Assembly: GCA_910578975.1 (NCBI GenBank)
Contig: CAJTRZ010000013.1
Location: 1 to 54,390 of the forward strand
Origin: an uncultured Eubacterium sp.
GTDB taxonomy: Bacteria; Bacillota; Clostridia; Lachnospirales; Lachnospiraceae
DNA length: 54,390 nucleotides
Direction: 5' to 3'
Of the stretch, positions 51,151 through 54,390 are shown piece by piece (position 1 is the first letter of the stretch; every line of letters starts with the position of its first letter). Both the position numbers and the translations under genes were made by a program. The notes beneath the pieces are model-generated. The model was not told the DNA's origin and made no database searches. It saw nothing but the letters and a program-made list of their open reading frames with translations.

Positions 51151-52431
51151 TTATTTTGCAGCTTCTACTACCAGTTTTGCTGCCTTTCTTGCACAGATAT
51201 CTGCCTTAAAGTTTTTCTTATCATCATCAGATAATAATTCATCTACTTTGTCAGCTTCCATTTGATATCTTTCTGCCATTTTGTTGATTTCCTCATCATA
51301 TTCTTCTTGTGTAGCTTCGATATTTTCAGCTTTAACAATTGCTTCAAGCACAAGACTTGACTCCACTCTTGCCTGAGCCTGTGGTTTCACCTGCTCTGTA
51401 AGCTGTTCTACAGTCGCACCTGTAAACTGCATATACTGCTCAAAAGAAATACCCTGCATAGCAATATTCTGAGCAAACTCTTCTACCATCTGCTGACACT
51501 GAGCTTCAATCATTTTTTCAGGAATATCCATCTCAGAATCCTTAACGATAGCTTCAATTACCTTACTTTCTTTATCTGCTTCAGCTTCCTGTGCTTTCTT
51601 TTCTTCAAGGTTCTTCTTAATGTCTGCCTTATATTCATCTAATGTATCAAACTCAGAAACATCCTGTGCAAAATCATCGTCCACCTCTGGATATTCCTTT
51701 ACTTTTATTTCTTTAATCGTTACTTTAAACATAGCAGGCTTTCCTGCAAGTTCTTGTGCCTGATACTGTTCTGGGAAAGTAACATTTACTTCAACTTCTT
51801 CTCCCACTTTCTTCCCAATAAGCTGTTCTTCAAATGTGTCAATAAATGAATGGGAACCAATTGTTAGCGGATAATCCTCTCCCTTTCCTCCTTCAAATGG
51901 CTCTCCATCTACAAAACCTTCAAAATCGATTGTTGTCTGGTCACCATCTTCTACTTCCTTTTCATCTGCTGCAACAAGTCTTGCATTCTGCTCTTTTACT
52001 TTATCAAGTTCAGCCTGTACATCTTCATCTGTAACAGTTGCATCCATTGCCTCAACTTTTACACCTTTGTATTTTCCAAGTTTAACTTCAGGTTTCAGAG
52101 TTACTTCTGCTTCGAAAATAAATGATTTTCCTTTTTCAATCTGTGTTACGCTGATTTCAGGACGGGCAACAATCTCTAATTCACTCTCTGCTGCTGCATC
52201 CGCATATGCTCCCGGAATAAGGTCATTTGCAGCATCTTCATAGAATACTCCTGCTCCATACATTTTTTCTACCATAGCGTAAGGTACTTTACCTTTTCTA
52301 AATCCTGGTACATTAAATTTATTTTTGTTCTTCTGATATGCAGCCTGAATTGCTTTATCAAATTCCTCTGCTGATACCTCAATAGTAAGCTTGGCTGTAT
52401 TGTTCTCTAACTTTTCTACCTGTAAACTCAT
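51151..52431 (-). CDS. tig: trigger factor (peptidyl-prolyl isomerase chaperone)
   Basis: A 426-residue ribosome-associated chaperone. The N-terminal ribosome-binding domain carries FNVPGFRKGKVPYAMVEKMYG (family GFRxGKxP motif), the FKBP domain follows (EDGDQTTIDFEGFVDGEPFEGGKGEDYPLTIG), and a long helical C-terminal domain ends the protein. It is the first gene of tig-clpP-clpX-lon, with its own promoter and a hairpin at the transcript start. Confidence 0.97.
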   Translation of the reverse strand: MSLQVEKLENNTAKLTIEVSAEEFDKAIQAAYQKNKNKFNVPGFRKGKVPYAMVEKMYGAGVFYEDAANDLIPGAYADAAAESELEIVARPEISVTQIEKGKSFIFEAEVTLKPEVKLGKYKGVKVEAMDATVTDEDVQAELDKVKEQNARLVAADEKEVEDGDQTTIDFEGFVDGEPFEGGKGEDYPLTIGSHSFIDTFEEQLIGKKVGEEVEVNVTFPEQYQAQELAGKPAMFKVTIKEIKVKEYPEVDDDFAQDVSEFDTLDEYKADIKKNLEEKKAQEAEADKESKVIEAIVKDSEMDIPEKMIEAQCQQMVEEFAQNIAMQGISFEQYMQFTGATVEQLTEQVKPQAQARVESSLVLEAIVKAENIEATQEEYDEEINKMAERYQMEADKVDELLSDDDKKNFKADICARKAAKLVVEAAK

Positions 52432-52480
52432 TATTTTTCCTCCTTGTTATAAAAACGGGCTTGAGTATTCCCATTTATTC

Positions 52481-52526
52481 ACTCTAATAATCGGCGTAAG
52501 GGCATAGTAATCCCTTGACGCAGAGT
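52481..52526 (-). other. hairpin at the 5' end of the tig transcript
   Basis: On the minus strand GCGT-c-AAGGG pairs with CCCTT-ACGC around a 9-base loop, with AGAGT/ACTCT pairing outside. It begins within a few bases of the predicted transcription start and could protect the mRNA from 5' decay. Confidence 0.5.
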
Positions 52527-52529
52527 AAA

Positions 52530-52558
52530 ATTATACCATACAATTTATTGCTTGTCAC
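52530..52558 (-). promoter_or_regulatory. promoter of the tig-clpP-clpX-lon cluster
   Basis: On the minus strand GTGACA (52553-52558) and a perfect TATAAT (52530-52535) are 17 bases apart. Confidence 0.75.
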
Positions 52559-52568
52559 TACTTTTCCT

Positions 52569-53117
52569 TTAATTGTACTGTATCTGATCTGCAACCATTC
52601 CACTGGTTTCTCCATCAACCAACTGTGAAATCATCTCCAGACCAAGTTCCAATGCTACACCTAATCCTTTCGCTGTAATATAATTGCCATCTGTAACAAC
52701 TGCTCCGCCATATTCCTTGCAATTCATCTGGTCTGCGAAAGTTGGATATGAAGTAGCTCTCTTATCTTTCAATAGACCTAATCTTCCATACACACTTGGT
52801 GCCGCACAAATTGCTGTGAGCCACTTGCCCTGCTCATTATATTTTACTATTTGTTCTGTCAATTCCTTGCAATCTGCAAGATTTTCTGTACCTGCTGCAC
52901 CTCCCGGTAAAAAGATACAATCCCCCATATCAAAATCTATTTCGTCTATATTTTTATCTGCAAAAAACTTAATTCCATGAGAACCTTCTACCATAATTTC
53001 TTCTTTAATAGAGACCATTACAACATTTAATTTCTTTGTTCTTTTCAGTAAATCAATAACCATTAATGCTTCTACTTCTTCCACACCATCTGCCAAAAAT
53101 GCATATACTGTTTTCAT
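52569..53117 (-). CDS. DJ-1/PfpI family protein
   Basis: A 182-residue protein with the DJ-1/ThiJ fold: VYAFLADGVEEVEALMVIDLLKR with the conserved Glu, FLPGGAAGTENLADC, and the nucleophile elbow TAICAAPSVYG with the reactive Cys. The bacterial DJ-1 group (YajL-like) is implicated in protection against oxidative or glyoxal damage; the exact activity is debated. The ATG at 53117 is preferred to an upstream GTG that abuts the ribosome binding site. Confidence 0.92.
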   Translation of the reverse strand: MKTVYAFLADGVEEVEALMVIDLLKRTKKLNVVMVSIKEEIMVEGSHGIKFFADKNIDEIDFDMGDCIFLPGGAAGTENLADCKELTEQIVKYNEQGKWLTAICAAPSVYGRLGLLKDKRATSYPTFADQMNCKEYGGAVVTDGNYITAKGLGVALELGLEMISQLVDGETSGMVADQIQYN

Positions 53118-53337
53118 ATAATGAACCACTCCTTTCCCTCAAACAGGATATAAATAAAAAATATATTCTTTTTATTTCCAGTTTATATCGCAGTTAATTA
53201 TACCATAATCCGATAATGTGTCCAACTTATTAATATCACGTTAAATTTTTCTTGCATTTGTTTTTTAAGAATTTTAAAATAAAAAAAGATAATAATAAAA
53301 TTAATTACATTTGTAAAAAGGTATCAGGAGAGAAATT

Positions 53338-53790
53338 ATGGGAATGGAAATAGAAAAAAAATTTATACCAAAAGAAATACCAAAAGACCTGACACAGTTT
53401 GAACATCACAAAATTGAACAGGCCTACTTAAATACTGCTCCAGTTGTTAGAATCAGAAAGCAGGATGATGAATATTATTTGACCTATAAAGGGGGCGGAA
53501 TGATGGCTCGAGAAGAATATAATCTTCCCCTTAATGCTGAAAGTTATCAACATCTTCAAAAAAAAGCCGATGGAAATATTATTACAAAAACACGTTATCT
53601 GATTCCGATAAATGATGGAAATCTTACTGCTGAGTTGGATATATTTGAAGATAAATTTTCGGGCATGTTATTAGTAGAAGTGGAATTTGATTCTGTAGAA
53701 CAGGCTGATGCTTTTCAAAAGCCGGACTGGTTTGGAGAAGAAGTGACACATGATAAAATGTACCACAATAGTTATCTATCCAAACTGTAA
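53338..53790 (+). CDS. CYTH domain protein (triphosphate tunnel metalloenzyme family)
   Basis: A 150-residue CYTH protein. The signature ExExK is EIEKK near the start; alternating charged strands follow (VVRIRKQDDEYYLTYKGGG, EEYNLPL, IITKTRYLIPI, LTAELDIFEDKFSGMLLVEVEFDS, WFGEEVTHDKMYHNSYLS), as expected for the eight-stranded tunnel. Members hydrolyse inorganic triphosphate or act on nucleotide phosphates. AGGAG lies seven bases before the ATG. The gene stands alone and is followed by the second AT-rich repeat array. Confidence 0.93.
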   Translation: MGMEIEKKFIPKEIPKDLTQFEHHKIEQAYLNTAPVVRIRKQDDEYYLTYKGGGMMAREEYNLPLNAESYQHLQKKADGNIITKTRYLIPINDGNLTAELDIFEDKFSGMLLVEVEFDSVEQADAFQKPDWFGEEVTHDKMYHNSYLSKL

Positions 53791-53840
53791 CACAAATTTC
53801 AGGTTGTAGAAGTAGCGACTTTCCTGCAGAAAGAGAATAT

Positions 53841-54106
53841 ATTACATATATTCTTTTTTTATGTTTAAAAATATATATGTAAAGACGTCAAAAATATGTG
53901 ACACATAAAAAGATATTACATATAAATTTTTTTGAATCAACAAAAACATATGTAAAAAAGTTTAGAATTTATGGAAAATGAAAAATTATTACATATCTAA
54001 AATAAAAAAATAAGACTTCATATATGTAAATCAACATAATAAAGCAGGATAGGATGTTGAAAATACATATGTAGATTCAAAGAATAATGTTTTATATATG
54101 TAAATC
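53841..54106. repeat. AT-rich tandem palindromic array, period ~74 nt, four units (copy 2)
   Basis: Units begin at 53841, 53915, 53988 and about 54061. Each has ATTACATAT...ATATATGTAAA-type arms and a spacer similar to those in copy 1 at 8587-8852 (for example TTTAGAATTTATGGAAAATG against TTTCTAAATTCCATGGCAAA). Same orientation and unit number as copy 1. It starts 50 bases after the CYTH stop. No gene is present. Confidence 0.82.
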
Positions 54107-54390
54107 CTAAATGTGTTTTATAAAAGGGAGCATATTTTCTGTACACATCACTTTAGCAGTGAAAAGTCTTTGCCACAACAATTACAATCGATTAATCTAC
54201 GATTTGTCGTGGTGGGACGAGATATCAAAGGGATACACAGGGGAACATTGAATTTTAGGAACAAATTTGTATAGAAAAAGAGAACTGAGAGTTAAGCTAA
54301 AATCTGATTTTCAAAATCAGATTTTAAGACTTACTTGAGAAAAAATCATCAAGATTTTTTCGAAAATGAAGTCGGTGCTTAAAAATCAAT
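54107..54390. other. right-end intergenic region with hairpins and the shared 25-mer
   Basis: No gene is seen. An imperfect hairpin (CCAC..ACAA..AATCG with CGATT..TGT..GTGG, about 54171-54213) precedes the 25 bases at 54233-54257 that also occur at 36926-36950. Then follow a perfect 13-bp repeat AAAATCTGATTTT / AAAATCAGATTTT (54299-54325) and a perfect 9-bp repeat GAAAAAATC / GATTTTTTC (54339-54361). The sequence after 54362 is too short to judge. Confidence 0.6.

Noticed and set aside
54340..54390. Start of a plus-strand gene at the right edge (ATG near 54365)
   Set aside because: No ribosome binding site, only about eight codons visible, and it lies right after a palindrome.

Overview
The window looks like a low-GC, spore-forming Clostridia chromosome, most likely a gut Lachnospiraceae member. 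The evidence is the order of the housekeeping genes (tig-clpP-clpX-lon-ysxC-lepA-hemW, then hrcA-grpE-dnaK-dnaJ-prmA-rsmE, then mtaB-ireB-ruvX-rnjA-trmR-trhP, then comM-dprA-topA and rpsB-tsf), a SigK-type sporulation sigma factor, a PdaA-like deacetylase, an agr-type peptide signalling locus and strong AGGAGG ribosome binding sites. This assignment is inference; no 16S rRNA gene is present. Nearly all genes lie on the minus strand. The exceptions are the agr peptide, a holin-like small toxin, an HPr-like protein, a MATE pump and a CYTH protein. I saw no tRNA, rRNA, CRISPR array or transposase.

Layout. 1-3.2 kb: an agr-like quorum-sensing locus. A 45-residue AgrD-like pre-peptide (plus strand) faces an operon encoding an XRE regulator, a LytTR response regulator and an AgrC-like sensor kinase; a second XRE regulator follows. 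3.3-5.8 kb: small secreted or membrane proteins of poorly known function, including a caspase/C80-like protein whose 5' end is split by a frameshift in an A7 run. 6.0-8.4 kb: tsf and rpsB with a structured 3' end and a probable rpsB promoter. 8.58-9.33 kb: two different tandem-repeat arrays side by side, one AT-rich with ~74-nt period and one GC-rich with 78-nt period. 9.3-13.1 kb: a heterodimeric ABC exporter preceded by a 27-codon leader ORF and a terminator, with a visible anti-terminator pairing; this looks like ribosome-mediated attenuation. 13.2-13.45 kb: a 28-residue holin-like toxin gene with its own promoter and terminator. 13.7-30.4 kb: topA, dprA, comM, sigK, tRNA hydroxylation/methylation genes, RNase J, ruvX, ireB, mtaB, thiI with its cysteine desulfurase, rsmE and prmA. 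30.5-36.7 kb: a polysaccharide deacetylase and the CIRCE-controlled hrcA-grpE-dnaK-dnaJ heat-shock operon. 36.9-42.5 kb: a metabolic and efflux insert (aldehyde dehydrogenase, alcohol dehydrogenase, DegV, MarR and a divergent MATE pump) splitting the usual hemW-hrcA neighbourhood. 42.6-52.5 kb: hemW, lepA, DUF4364, ysxC, lon, clpX, clpP, tig. 52.5-54.39 kb: a DJ-1/PfpI protein, a CYTH protein, then a second copy of the AT-rich 74-nt array and a second copy of a 25-nt repeat also found at the end of the aldehyde dehydrogenase gene.

How it works together. The core is protein quality control and translation (trigger factor, ClpXP, Lon, DnaK system, EF-Ts, S2, LepA) together with RNA modification and decay (RNase J, TrmR/TrhP wobble-uridine pathway, ThiI/NifS thiolation, MtaB, RsmE). 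Interspersed are stress-responsive accessory units, each with visible control DNA: the attenuated ABC exporter, the MarR/MATE pair with an inverted repeat on the pump promoter, and the agr locus. The least explained parts are the repeats, namely the 74-nt and 78-nt arrays, the family of long gene-end hairpins and the shared 25-mer. The best candidate for a distinct regulatory system is the leader-peptide attenuator ahead of the ABC exporter.
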